Positions 1 to 7,339 of a DNA stretch of 64,000 nt are shown in pieces. Under the pieces are notes generated by a model. The model saw only the letters and a list, made by a program, of their open reading frames with translations, ran no database searches and had not been told where the DNA came from. Made by a program: the position numbers and the translations under genes. The DNA is from Noviherbaspirillum massiliense JC206 (GTDB taxonomy: Bacteria; Pseudomonadota; Gammaproteobacteria; Burkholderiales; Burkholderiaceae_D): the NCBI RefSeq assembly GCF_000312045.1, contig NZ_HE978634.1, positions 365,192-429,191 on the forward strand. Direction: 5' to 3'. Positions within the stretch are counted from its first letter, which is position 1. Each line of letters begins with the position of its first letter.

Positions 1-1
1 G

Positions 2-436
2 ACCGAGATCCATCAGGACGATACGTTCTTTGCCTGTCCGAACGGCCGGCTGAAGCTGCGCGCCTTTTCCGCTCAGGAGGGCCAGCTGATCTTTTACCGG
101 CGTCCCGATGCGGCCGGGCCCAAGGAATCGTTCTACGTGATTTCTCCCACCAACTCGCCCGATACCCTGCGCCAGGCATTGGCACTGGCTTATGGCGAAA
201 CCGGCCGGGTGCGCAAGCAGCGCACCCTGTTCCTGGCCGGGCGCACCCGCATCCACCTCGACCGGGTGGAAGGACTGGGGCATTTCCTTGAGCTGGAAGT
301 CGTCCTGGCCGACAGCGAGCGGAGCGAGGATGGCATTGCCGAGGCCCACGCGCTGCTGGAGCAACTGGCGATCGGGCCCGGGCAGCTGATCGAAGGCGCC
401 TATCTCGACCTGCTCCGGCAGGCCGGCACCCGCTGA
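2..436 (+). CDS. CYTH domain protein (class IV adenylate cyclase / thiamine-triphosphatase-like), 5' truncated
   Basis: The frame is open from base 2, so the gene starts outside the window; only about 144 C-terminal residues are seen. The visible part begins TEIHQDDTFF and continues with GRLKLR, LIFYRRPD and KESFY, the substrate-binding strands of the CYTH triphosphate-tunnel fold, where alternating Lys/Arg and Glu bind a triphosphate and divalent metal. It ends with the ELAxGxLIEGAYLDLL type helix usual for CyaB-like proteins. Family members act on ATP, thiamine triphosphate or inorganic tripolyphosphate; which one applies here cannot be told. It is followed after 16 bases by the DUF924 gene on the same strand, so the two may be cotranscribed. 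Confidence 0.8.
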   Translation, partial: TEIHQDDTFFACPNGRLKLRAFSAQEGQLIFYRRPDAAGPKESFYVISPTNSPDTLRQALALAYGETGRVRKQRTLFLAGRTRIHLDRVEGLGHFLELEVVLADSERSEDGIAEAHALLEQLAIGPGQLIEGAYLDLLRQAGTR

Positions 437-452
437 TCTCCAAAGGACAGCC

Positions 453-1052
453 ATGGAAAGCATTGCCAGCATCCATCGATTCTGGTTTGGCGACCATCCG
501 GACGATGCAGTCGTCGCACGCCAGCAGTCCCGGCTGTGGTGGAAGAAGCAGCCGGAAACCGACAGCATGATCCGGCAGCGCTTTGCACCATGGACGGCAA
601 AGGCGGCCGCACGGGAACTCGATGACTGGCTGGCGACGCCGGCCGGGCGGCTCGCGCTGATCCTGCTGACCGACCAGTTCCCGAGGAACATGTATCGCGG
701 CACGCCGCAAGCCTTCGCCTTCGACGAGCTGGCTCGCACATGGGCGAAGGAAGGGCTCGCGCTGGGCGTGCAGCACTCATTGCGCCCGATCGAGAGGGTC
801 TTTCTCTACCTGCCGCTGGAACATTCGGAATCGCTAGAAGACCAGGACCGGTCGCTTGCCCTGTTCGAGGAACTGGCGGCGAATGCGGCGCCGGCGCAGA
901 AGCCGGCGTTCGACGGCTTTCTGGATTTCGCGCGGCGGCATCGGCAAGTGATCGAACGCTTCGGCCGCTTCCCGCACCGCAACGCGATACTCGGTCGCGC
1001 CTCGACGCCGGAAGAACTCGCCTTCCTGAGGAAGAAAGGCTCCTCCTTCTGA
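453..1052 (+). CDS. DUF924 family protein
   Basis: This 199-residue protein starts at an ATG preceded by AAAGGA at a good distance. It opens with HRFWFGD and contains LILLTDQFPRNMYRGTPQAFAFD, split here as the LTDQFPRN and RGTPQAFAFD motifs, then ERVFLYLPLEHSE, which are diagnostic of the DUF924 family. The family is all-helical and TPR-like; its biochemical role is not established. The length matches the family norm of 180-200 residues, so the gene looks intact. It follows the CYTH gene on the same strand and converges on the DUF1330 gene. I can give the family with confidence but no function. Confidence 0.88.
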   Translation: MESIASIHRFWFGDHPDDAVVARQQSRLWWKKQPETDSMIRQRFAPWTAKAAARELDDWLATPAGRLALILLTDQFPRNMYRGTPQAFAFDELARTWAKEGLALGVQHSLRPIERVFLYLPLEHSESLEDQDRSLALFEELAANAAPAQKPAFDGFLDFARRHRQVIERFGRFPHRNAILGRASTPEELAFLRKKGSSF

Positions 1053-1067
1053 CCGGGCCCGGCGGGC

Positions 1068-1370
1068 TTACACGCCTTCCACGATGAACAGCCGCCCGAT
1101 CGAATTGGCGACGCGGATTTCCTTCGCCTTCTGGTATTCGGCGGACTCGTACCAGTCCTGCGCCTGTTTCAGGGACGGGAATTCGATGATCACCGTGCGC
1201 CAGGCATCGCTGTGCGCAACATCGTGACCTTCGCGCTGGTCGCGCTTGCCGCCGCGCGCAATGAAATTGCCGCCATGCTGGGCGACGGAAGCAGTCGACA
1301 ATGCGCGGTAACCTTCATAGGCGGCGGGATTGGATATCAGGACTTCGGCGACGACATAGGCTTTTGGCAT
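1068..1370 (-). CDS. DUF1330 domain protein
   Basis: The 100-residue product starts MPKAYVVAEVLI and has the ferredoxin-like alpha/beta barrel layout of DUF1330: an N-terminal strand, the AYEGYR helix, an ARGG turn, the strand RTVIIEFPS, a helix with AQDWYESAEYQ, and the C-terminal strand IGRLFIVEG. An upstream in-frame extension exists, but the ATG at 1368-1370 matches the normal family start. These small dimeric proteins resemble antibiotic-biosynthesis monooxygenase folds but have no assigned reaction. It is convergent with the DUF924 gene, with only 15 bases between the two stops, and divergent from the phosphoribosyltransferase gene. Confidence 0.85.
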   Translation of the reverse strand: MPKAYVVAEVLISNPAAYEGYRALSTASVAQHGGNFIARGGKRDQREGHDVAHSDAWRTVIIEFPSLKQAQDWYESAEYQKAKEIRVANSIGRLFIVEGV

Positions 1371-1654
1371 TTTCGGACCCAGGGAAAAGTAGCGAGGAAA
1401 GCGGAGGCATTCGATAACGTTTTCCATTGTAGTCAATGCCGCCATCCGCGCACATCGGGCCGCCCGCATGCCGCGGGAAAACGATATCCCATTGCCGATC
1501 TGCCAAGATTCCCCATCGCGGGGATTGGGTTAGGATAGGCAAAGCATCTGCGTCAGGATGCGGAGCGCCTGCGGCTTGTGATATCTTCTTGCCCGCGCCG
1601 CGTCACCGCACCGGTCGCAAAGCCCGTCGAAATTTTTCCCCGAGGTCTGGCACC

Positions 1655-2242
1655 ATGCCAAGCAGTGATTCCCTATCCCATCGCACCAAAGCCCAGGCTT
1701 TGCTCTCCGATGCAGAACAGATTTTTGATGCGGCGGCCGTGCAGCAGGCGGTCGACAAGGTCGCGCAACAGCTCAACCAGCGCTTCAATCAGGAAGCCGG
1801 CGCCGCCTTCCCGCTGGTGCTCGGCGTCATGGGCGGTGCGGTGGTCTTTTGCGGGCAGTTGCTCACCCGGCTGAAGTTCCCCCTCGAATTCGACTACATC
1901 CATGTCACCCGCTACGGCAGCAAGGACCATGGCGGCAAGATCGAATGGAAAGTGGAGCCGCGCGCCGACGTGAGAGGCCGCACGGTGATCGTGCTGGACG
2001 ACATCCTCGACGAAGGCGAAACCCTCGCGCATGTGAAAGAGCGCCTGCTGGAAATGGGTGCGGATGAAGTCCTGCTGGCAGTGTTCGCCGACAAGGACAT
2101 CGGCAAGACCAAGCCGGTCGCGCCGGATTACACCGGCCTGGTATTGCCGAACAAGTTCGTAGTCGGCTATGGCATGGATGCCTACGGCTACTGGCGCAAC
2201 CTGCCGGATATCTGGGCGATAAAGACTACTTCCGGAGGTTGA
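1655..2242 (+). CDS. hpt: Hypoxanthine-guanine phosphoribosyltransferase
   Basis: The 195-residue protein belongs to the type I phosphoribosyltransferases, which join a purine base to PRPP in the cytoplasmic salvage pathway. The PRPP-binding signature VIVLDDILDEGETL lies at residues 111-124, the VMGGAVVF loop at about 59-66 is the pyrophosphate loop, and the C-terminal part with YGMDAYGYWRNLPDIWA fits the hypoxanthine-guanine subfamily used by Burkholderiales. An open frame continues upstream, but the ATG at 1655 gives the usual length; the start is chosen on that basis because no strong ribosome-binding site is visible. The gene stands alone, divergent from the DUF1330 gene and convergent with nitronate monooxygenase. 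Confidence 0.85.
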   Translation: MPSSDSLSHRTKAQALLSDAEQIFDAAAVQQAVDKVAQQLNQRFNQEAGAAFPLVLGVMGGAVVFCGQLLTRLKFPLEFDYIHVTRYGSKDHGGKIEWKVEPRADVRGRTVIVLDDILDEGETLAHVKERLLEMGADEVLLAVFADKDIGKTKPVAPDYTGLVLPNKFVVGYGMDAYGYWRNLPDIWAIKTTSGG

Positions 2243-2304
2243 GCAGTCACGAAGGGTCTGGAGCAGAACGGCGCCTTCCCCTTCAAGGGTGAAAGCTGGA
2301 ATGG

Positions 2305-2362
2305 GAAGTAGGGTGCGCCGTGCGCACCGGAATTGCATGGCGCGCTCGGCGCACCCTACTTC
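2305..2362. repeat. Palindromic repeat, family A (GTAGGGTGCGC type), complete copy
   Basis: A 58-base element lies between two convergent genes and has perfect 16-base terminal inverted repeats, GAAGTAGGGTGCGCCG at 2305-2320 and its reverse complement at 2347-2362. Inside are further matches to GTGCGCACC. Related copies occur at 6507-6597 and, as a half copy, at 5398-5417. It could fold into a long hairpin and terminate both neighbours. Confidence 0.8.
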
Positions 2363-2389
2363 CTTTCAGGCTTGTGGGAGCGCTCCAAC

Positions 2390-3352
2390 TTACAGCGCCA
2401 GCCGCTTGCGGGCAGCCGCATACTCCGCCTTCAGCCGCTCCACCATTTCCGCCACGCTCGGCACGTCATCCATCAGGCCCACGCCCTGCCCCGCGCCCCA
2501 GATGTCGCGCCAGGCCTTGGCCTTGCTGCTGCCGCCGGAGCCGAAATTCATCTTCGACTTGTCGGCAGCCGGCAGGTTGTCGGGATCGAGGCCGGCAGCG
2601 ACGATCGACTTCTTCAGGTAGTTGCCGTGCACGCCGGTGAACAGGTTGGTGTAGACCACGTCGGCGGCGCTCGATTCCACGATCGCCTGCCGGTAGCCGT
2701 CCTCGACATTCGATTCCTTCGTCGCCAGCCAGCGCGAGCCGATATAGGCGAAGTCCGCGCCCATTGCCTGCGCGGAGAGGATCGCGTCGCCGGTCGCGAT
2801 CGATCCGGACAGCGCGACCGGCCCCTTGAAGAACTTGCGCACTTCGCCAACCAGCGCGAACGGCGACAGCGTGCCGGCATGGCCGCCCGCGCCCGCCGCA
2901 ACCAGAATCAGGCCGTCGACGCCGGCTTCCAGCGCCTTCTGCGCATGGCGGATCGAGATCACGTCGTGCAGCACGATTCCGCCATAGCTGTGGACCGCAT
3001 CCAGCATTTCCTTCGGCGGTGCGCGCAGGCTGGAAATGATGATTGGCACCTGGTGCTTGACGCAGACTTCCACGTCATGCGCGAGGCGGTCGTTCGACTG
3101 GTGCACGATCTGGTTGACCGCGATCGGGCCGACCTTGGCGCCCGGATGTTCCGCCTTGTAAGCTGCGAGGTCCGCCTGGATTTCGGTCAGCCAGGTATCG
3201 AGCATTTCCGCCGGGCGCGCATTCAAGGCCGGAAAGGAACCGACGATGCCCGCCTTGCATTGCGCCTTGACGAGCGCCGGGCCGCTGGCGATGAACATCG
3301 GCGATGCGATGACGGGGAGACTCAGATTCTGCAGCACCTGGGGCAATGCCAT
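2390..3352 (-). CDS. Nitronate monooxygenase (2-nitropropane dioxygenase family)
   Basis: The 320-residue protein is an FMN-dependent TIM-barrel enzyme that oxidises alkyl nitronates to carbonyl compounds and nitrite. Recognisable parts are the N-terminal LPVIASPMFIASGP strand and loop, ILVAAGAGGHAG carrying the catalytic-region histidine, LSGSIATGDAI, and the phosphate-binding GADFAYIGSRW. An open frame extends upstream, but the ATG at 3350-3352 preceded by GAGGT gives the standard N-terminus. It is monocistronic, convergent with the phosphoribosyltransferase gene and divergent from the dienoyl-CoA isomerase gene. The physiological substrate cannot be inferred from sequence; nitronate detoxification is the usual assumption. 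Confidence 0.9.
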   Translation of the reverse strand: MALPQVLQNLSLPVIASPMFIASGPALVKAQCKAGIVGSFPALNARPAEMLDTWLTEIQADLAAYKAEHPGAKVGPIAVNQIVHQSNDRLAHDVEVCVKHQVPIIISSLRAPPKEMLDAVHSYGGIVLHDVISIRHAQKALEAGVDGLILVAAGAGGHAGTLSPFALVGEVRKFFKGPVALSGSIATGDAILSAQAMGADFAYIGSRWLATKESNVEDGYRQAIVESSAADVVYTNLFTGVHGNYLKKSIVAAGLDPDNLPAADKSKMNFGSGGSSKAKAWRDIWGAGQGVGLMDDVPSVAEMVERLKAEYAAARKRLAL

Positions 3353-3499
3353 GTAGACCTCGCAATGACGGAAAAAAGGAAATCGATTATAGGGCATAAA
3401 AAGCACGGTCGTGCTAGATTGCGGCATCCAATCCTTCAACAAAGTGCTCGTTCATCCCCTCCGCTTCCAAGCGGGAAGAATTCATCCTGAGGAGACACC

Positions 3500-4357
3500 A
3501 TGACCTACCAATGCTTCAGCCTCACCATCGAGAACAAGATCGCGCATCTGGTCCTGAACCGGCCGCAGGCGCTCAACACCATGCAGCCCGTGATGTGGCG
3601 CGAACTGGCCGCCATCCTGCAGCAGCTGCAGCGCGACGCGCCGGCGCGCGCCCTCGTGATCTCGTCCACCGGCAAGCATTTCACCGCCGGCATGGCACTC
3701 GATGTGTTCGGCAACGATGCCGGCATCACGCTCGATGAAGCCAGCGCGGGCGGCCGCGCCAACATCGCGGCCCAGCTCACGGACATGCAGCGCGCCTTCA
3801 GCCTGATCGAGCAGTTGCGCATGCCGGTCATCGCCGCGATCCAGGGCGGCTGCATCGGCGGCGGCGTGGACATAGTGGCGGCTTGCGACATCCGGCTGGC
3901 GACGGCCGATGCCTTCTTCTGCATCCAGGAAATCAACATCGGCATGACTGCCGACCTCGGCACCCTGCAGCGCCTGCCCAAGCTGATCCCGGAAGGCATC
4001 GTGCATGAGCTCGCCTACACCGGCCGCCGCCTGCCGGCGCAGCGTGCGCTCGCCGTCGGTCTGGTGAATGAAGTGTTCGAATCGCATGAAGCCATGCTGG
4101 CCGCCGCAATGCAGATGGGGCGCGAAATCGCGGACAAGCCGCCGGTCGCGATCTGGGGCAGCAAGCAGGCGATCCACTATGCGCGCGACCATTCGACGCA
4201 GGACGCGCTGCAGCAGATGGGCTGGTTGCAGTCCGGCATCTGGCAGTCCGGCAATCTGCTCGAAGCCTTCCAGGCCAAGCAGCAGGGACGTGCGCCGCAG
4301 TTTGACGACCTGCCGCCGCTGCGCTCATTCGAAGAATCGGATTACACGCTGAAGTAA
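3500..4357 (+). CDS. Crotonase-family enzyme, probable delta3,5-delta2,4-dienoyl-CoA isomerase
   Basis: The 285-residue protein has the crotonase fold with oxyanion-hole strand GKHFTAGM and the GGCIGGGVD helix. Three acidic residues at D124, E144 and D152 have the same spacing (20 and 8) as the catalytic Asp/Glu/Asp of mammalian dienoyl-CoA isomerase ECH1, and the stretch ADLGTLQRLPKLI is almost identical to that enzyme's signature. The expected reaction shifts 3,5-dienoyl-CoA to 2,4-dienoyl-CoA during breakdown of unsaturated fatty acids with odd-numbered double bonds. The start is an ATG behind GAGGAG. The next gene encodes a 2,4-dienoyl-CoA-reductase-like SDR, the enzyme that would act next. 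A generic enoyl-CoA hydratase is the alternative, but the residue spacing argues against it. Confidence 0.85.
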   Translation: MTYQCFSLTIENKIAHLVLNRPQALNTMQPVMWRELAAILQQLQRDAPARALVISSTGKHFTAGMALDVFGNDAGITLDEASAGGRANIAAQLTDMQRAFSLIEQLRMPVIAAIQGGCIGGGVDIVAACDIRLATADAFFCIQEINIGMTADLGTLQRLPKLIPEGIVHELAYTGRRLPAQRALAVGLVNEVFESHEAMLAAAMQMGREIADKPPVAIWGSKQAIHYARDHSTQDALQQMGWLQSGIWQSGNLLEAFQAKQQGRAPQFDDLPPLRSFEESDYTLK

Positions 4358-4490
4358 GTTTTCCTGATTTCGCACAAGCGCCGGCCCTTCAGTGCTGGGA
4401 TGCTTTAGCTTTCGAAACCAGCATGACGAGAACGCCTTCATCGAGTCGGCGCACGCTGTGATCGATGAAGCGATTTCCAAGGAGATGACC

Positions 4491-5393
4491 ATGTTCCAGC
4501 CCAAACTGCTGCAAGGCAAACGCATCCTCGTCACCGGTGGCGGCACCGGCCTCGGCCGCGCCATGGCGGAAAAATATCTGTCGCTCGGCGCCGATATCTA
4601 CATCTGCGGCCGGCGCAAGCCGGTGTGCGACGACACCGCCAAGGAATTGATGGCGAAGCATGGCGGCAGCGTGAAAACCTTCGGCATCGACATCCGCGAT
4701 GCGGCAGCAGTGGACGACATGGTGGAACAGATCTTCGCCGAAGGGCCGCTGACCGGGCTGGTCAACAATGCCGCCGGCAACTTCATCTCGCCGACCTCCG
4801 CCCTGTCGCCGCGCGGCTTCGACGCGATCGCCAACATCGTTATGCATGGCACCTTCTACGTCACCCACGCCGTCGGCAAGCGCTGGGTCGAGATGGCGAT
4901 GAAGGGCCAGTGGAAGCCGGAAGACGGCTACCGCAGCGTGATCTCCATCATCGTCACCTGGGTGCTCAACGGCGGCCCCTTCGTCGTGCCTTCGGCAATG
5001 AGCAAGTCGGCCATCCATGCAATGACCATGTCGCTCGCCACCGAATGGGCGCAGTACGGCGTGCGCCTGAACGCCATCGGCCCCGGCGAAATCCCGACCG
5101 AAGGCATGAGCAAGCGCCTGAACCCGGGCGAACAACCGGGGGCGCGCTCGGCCAAGGTCAACCCGATGGGCCGCGCCGGCAGGATGGAAGAGTTGCAGAA
5201 CCTCGCTACCTTCCTGATGGCCGACGGCTGCGACTGGCTGACCGGACAGGCAATCATGATGGACGGCGGCAGCCACCTCGCCACCGGCGGCAATTTCTAC
5301 GAACTGCGCTCCTGGACACCGGAGCAGTGGAAGGAAGCGCGCGACCGGATCGAAGCGCAGAACAAGAAGGATAGGGAGCAGCGCACGACGTGA
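4491..5393 (+). CDS. SDR oxidoreductase resembling 2,4-dienoyl-CoA reductase
   Basis: The 300-residue protein is a short-chain dehydrogenase with the cofactor motif TGGGTGLG at residues 15-22 and NNAAGN at 92-97. The usual YxxxK catalytic pair is replaced by S168-x3-K172 (PSAMSK), as in mitochondrial and peroxisomal 2,4-dienoyl-CoA reductases, which lack this tyrosine. The C-terminal half (SLATEWAQYGVRLN, PGEIPTEGMSKRL, MDGG) also matches that subgroup. The predicted reaction is NADPH-dependent reduction of 2,4-dienoyl-CoA. The start at 4491 follows AAGGAG with six bases between; a longer frame upstream is not supported. It lies 133 bases after the dienoyl-CoA isomerase gene, so the two may form a transcription unit for unsaturated fatty-acid oxidation. 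Confidence 0.85.
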   Translation: MFQPKLLQGKRILVTGGGTGLGRAMAEKYLSLGADIYICGRRKPVCDDTAKELMAKHGGSVKTFGIDIRDAAAVDDMVEQIFAEGPLTGLVNNAAGNFISPTSALSPRGFDAIANIVMHGTFYVTHAVGKRWVEMAMKGQWKPEDGYRSVISIIVTWVLNGGPFVVPSAMSKSAIHAMTMSLATEWAQYGVRLNAIGPGEIPTEGMSKRLNPGEQPGARSAKVNPMGRAGRMEELQNLATFLMADGCDWLTGQAIMMDGGSHLATGGNFYELRSWTPEQWKEARDRIEAQNKKDREQRTT

Positions 5394-5397
5394 CGGT

Positions 5398-5417
5398 TAG
5401 GGTGCGTTTCATGCACC
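5398..5417. repeat. Half copy of palindromic repeat family A
   Basis: The sequence TAGGGTGCGTTTCATGCACC directly after the SDR stop matches one arm of the family A element seen complete at 2305-2362. It can form a short GGTGC/GCACC hairpin. No inverted partner arm is visible nearby. Confidence 0.5.
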
Positions 5418-5485
5418 ACGCGTTAATGCCTGCTGCGAAAGTATGGGAAGGCGGTGCCTGAATCGCACCTTGCTTGCTGCGCCCC

Positions 5486-5827
5486 CTATGCCGCCTGTGG
5501 TTCTGAATAAAGCGGTGGCAGCCCATGCCGGATCCGCGCCCTGTTGCACTTTTCGTCACCCGCCTGCAGCTCACGGCAAGGCGAGGGGCGATGCGCATAA
5601 ACGCCGCAGACGACTTCTTCGCCCACTTTTCCATCCAGTGCCTGGCAACGCGGCGATGCCTTGTTGGTGCCGGCCATGCAGCTGTAAAACGGATTCAGTT
5701 TCTCGGTCAGGTGCTCCGCCAAGCCCTGCACTTCGGCTTCGGCCCAGTAGAAAGAAACCCGGAAAGTAACGCAGCAGGCGCCGCAGCTCAGGCAAGGATT
5801 GTCAGTGCTGGAATGAGGCATGCTCAT
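5486..5827 (-). CDS. YkgJ family cysteine-cluster protein
   Basis: The 113-residue protein has the motif CLSCGACC close to the N-terminus and further cysteines in VVCGVYAHRPSPCRE and EKC, the pattern of the YkgJ/Fe-S-cluster-binding-like family. Such clusters bind zinc or an iron-sulfur centre; the role is unknown. The N-terminal start could be M1 (5827) or M3 (5821); neither has a clear ribosome-binding site. It lies alone between the fatty-acid genes and an accessory patch. The CLSCGACC-FRVSFYW arrangement is common to many proteobacterial homologues, so the family call is firm. Confidence 0.88.
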   Translation of the reverse strand: MSMPHSSTDNPCLSCGACCVTFRVSFYWAEAEVQGLAEHLTEKLNPFYSCMAGTNKASPRCQALDGKVGEEVVCGVYAHRPSPCRELQAGDEKCNRARIRHGLPPLYSEPQAA

Positions 5828-6208
5828 CGGTAGTACTGCTTGTGGAATGGAAAGGAAACGGCTTGGAAGGATATCTATTGCGCGGCGATTTGAAAAGAAT
5901 CGGCCGCTTGTTATGTCGGTTGCCGTCGTTGGGGTAGCACGCGGGAGGCGCTCTGCCCCACTGTCGGACGCCTGCTGACTTCAATGAGAATTGTGTTGGC
6001 CGCAAGCGAACAGTCCGACAAGGCCGTCGCCCGGGAAAATCGCCCGCCCGTCGCCGCAATCAAAGCAAAGCTCTATATTTTTCAATGAGTTGAAGCATAA
6101 GCTCAGAGCTCAAGCCGCACCTGGCACAGCCATTGCGATAGTAGGTGCGTAGAGCGAAAAGCTCACATCGCCGACAAGGCAACCTCACCCAACTCATCTT
6201 GATCATCG
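5828..6208. other. Intergenic stretch without a recognisable gene
   Basis: About 380 bases separate the YkgJ gene from the small peptide gene. Two minus-strand open frames cross it, but they lack ribosome-binding sites and family-like features and one runs through the peptide gene. I see no RNA gene. It must contain the divergent promoters of the two flanking genes, though I cannot place them. Confidence 0.5.
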
Positions 6209-6221
6209 AAGGAGAATTGCA

Positions 6222-6410
6222 ATGACTACCCTGACCATCAAAGAGCTGCCCATCACGGAAGAACTGGATTCGAAAGCAATGGCCGAAGTGCATGGCGGCG
6301 AGCGCAAGAGCATGAACCAAGTCATCGCCGAGACCGCCCAGATGCTGCAAGACATCGGCTCCGGCAAGTGCGAATTTTCGAACACCGGCAAGTCCTATGT
6401 TTGCTACTGA
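6222..6410 (+). CDS. Small double-glycine-leader peptide (possible bacteriocin/RiPP-like precursor)
   Basis: The 62-residue peptide starts at an ATG seven bases after AAGGAG and is followed at once by a strong hairpin terminator, so it is a deliberate, single-gene transcript. Its N-terminus, with the segment ITEELDSKAMAEVHGG at residues 11-26, resembles the acidic amphipathic leader ending in Gly-Gly that peptidase-containing ABC exporters cleave. The remaining 36 residues form a putative core with two cysteines (positions 50 and 60) near the C-terminus. No exporter, peptidase, modification enzyme or immunity gene is adjacent, unless the membrane protein at 6631-7182 serves. I infer a secreted or modified peptide; the function is unknown. 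Confidence 0.65.
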   Translation: MTTLTIKELPITEELDSKAMAEVHGGERKSMNQVIAETAQMLQDIGSGKCEFSNTGKSYVCY

Positions 6411-6426
6411 TCGATTGGCACAGAAA

Positions 6427-6459
6427 GCAAAGGCCCTCAGATGTTATGAGGGCCTTTGC
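6427..6459 (+). terminator. Hairpin terminator of the small peptide gene
   Basis: A perfect 13-base stem (GCAAAGGCCCTCA with its complement) encloses a seven-base loop 16 bases after the peptide stop codon. There is no long T run after it, so it may act also as an RNA-stabilising hairpin. Confidence 0.75.
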
Positions 6460-6506
6460 GTTTGCGATGGTGGTTATCGCTCTTGGATGTTTTGAAGAAC
6501 TCGCTG

Positions 6507-6597
6507 GGTAGGGTGCGCTATGCGCACCGGTTGGAAACACATCTCAGAATACCGAGCCAATTGTAGAGATTGGATTGGCGCGCAGAGCGCACCTACG
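6507..6597. repeat. Palindromic repeat, family A, second copy
   Basis: The left arm GGTAGGGTGCGC at 6507-6518 continues TATGCGCACCGG, and the right arm GCGCGCAGAGCGCACCTAC ends at about 6597. The right arm has lost one C relative to the copy at 2305-2362. The element is about 90 bases long with an AT-richer centre and fills the gap between the peptide terminator and the membrane-protein gene. Confidence 0.7.
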
Positions 6598-6630
6598 CTT
6601 GCTAAAACAGTGCAGCAGGGTTCGCGCCCT

Positions 6631-7182
6631 TCACATGGTTTTCAGTCCGGATACAAGTGCTGCGGCTGCAGTGATCGCGAGCAACGCTTCGCTTAAAACT
6701 AGCAGCGCCTGGGCCTGCGATAGTTTTGCAATCAAACGTGCGCTCGCAACAATATCACCGGACAGGGCCTTCTTCATTGTCCGCTGAGCCACCCACCGTT
6801 GGTAGGGAAATAGGCCTCGCTCAAATTCACTGATAAACCTAGCGACGTCGAACTTCTCGCCGGCTTGAACATGCTGTTTGAAGAGAGCGGTGCTTGCGTC
6901 ATGACTACCAAGTGCAGACGAAACTATTGCGGAAAGCAATCGAGCAAAGATAGAAACAATAAGGCCTATGACAAGCAACAAAAGGGCAGCTTTGATGTTC
7001 GAAACACATACGAATCGGCTAACGGTTTCGTAGCTTCCAAGGAGAAGGGTGAATGCACCACCAACTCCCGCAATTAACCACCCAGAGAACGAACCAAGGG
7101 ATTCATTAACTTTTCTAGCAGCGACGATAAGTCCTGCGATTGCCATAGTTTGTGCATTACGTACTTCTATCGATTCTTCCAT
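6631..7182 (-). CDS. Hypothetical membrane protein
   Basis: I do not recognise this 183-residue protein. It has three likely membrane segments: GWLIAGVGGAFTLLLGSY near residue 35, ALLLLVIGLIVSIFARLL near 68, and ALLVLSEALLAITAAAALV near 160, with a polar helical region of about 60 residues between the second and third. The start is the ATG at 7180-7182 with GGGGGAG upstream; a TTG further out is less likely. Base composition is visibly less GC-rich than its neighbours, which suggests acquisition by transfer. It faces the small peptide gene convergently, so an immunity or export role is possible but unsupported by sequence. Confidence 0.6.
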   Translation of the reverse strand: MEESIEVRNAQTMAIAGLIVAARKVNESLGSFSGWLIAGVGGAFTLLLGSYETVSRFVCVSNIKAALLLLVIGLIVSIFARLLSAIVSSALGSHDASTALFKQHVQAGEKFDVARFISEFERGLFPYQRWVAQRTMKKALSGDIVASARLIAKLSQAQALLVLSEALLAITAAAALVSGLKTM

Positions 7183-7339
7183 CGAATGTCTCCCCCTAGT
7201 CGCCAAATCGCAGACTTAATGGCTAAGTTAGCTAACCTGCGCACGGCCGTTCACAGCTCTTGCTCGTACTGTAAGTTAAACGCATTCTTAATCTACTACT
7301 ATCCACACTCCTGACGTATCACGATGTACCCTACCCGCA

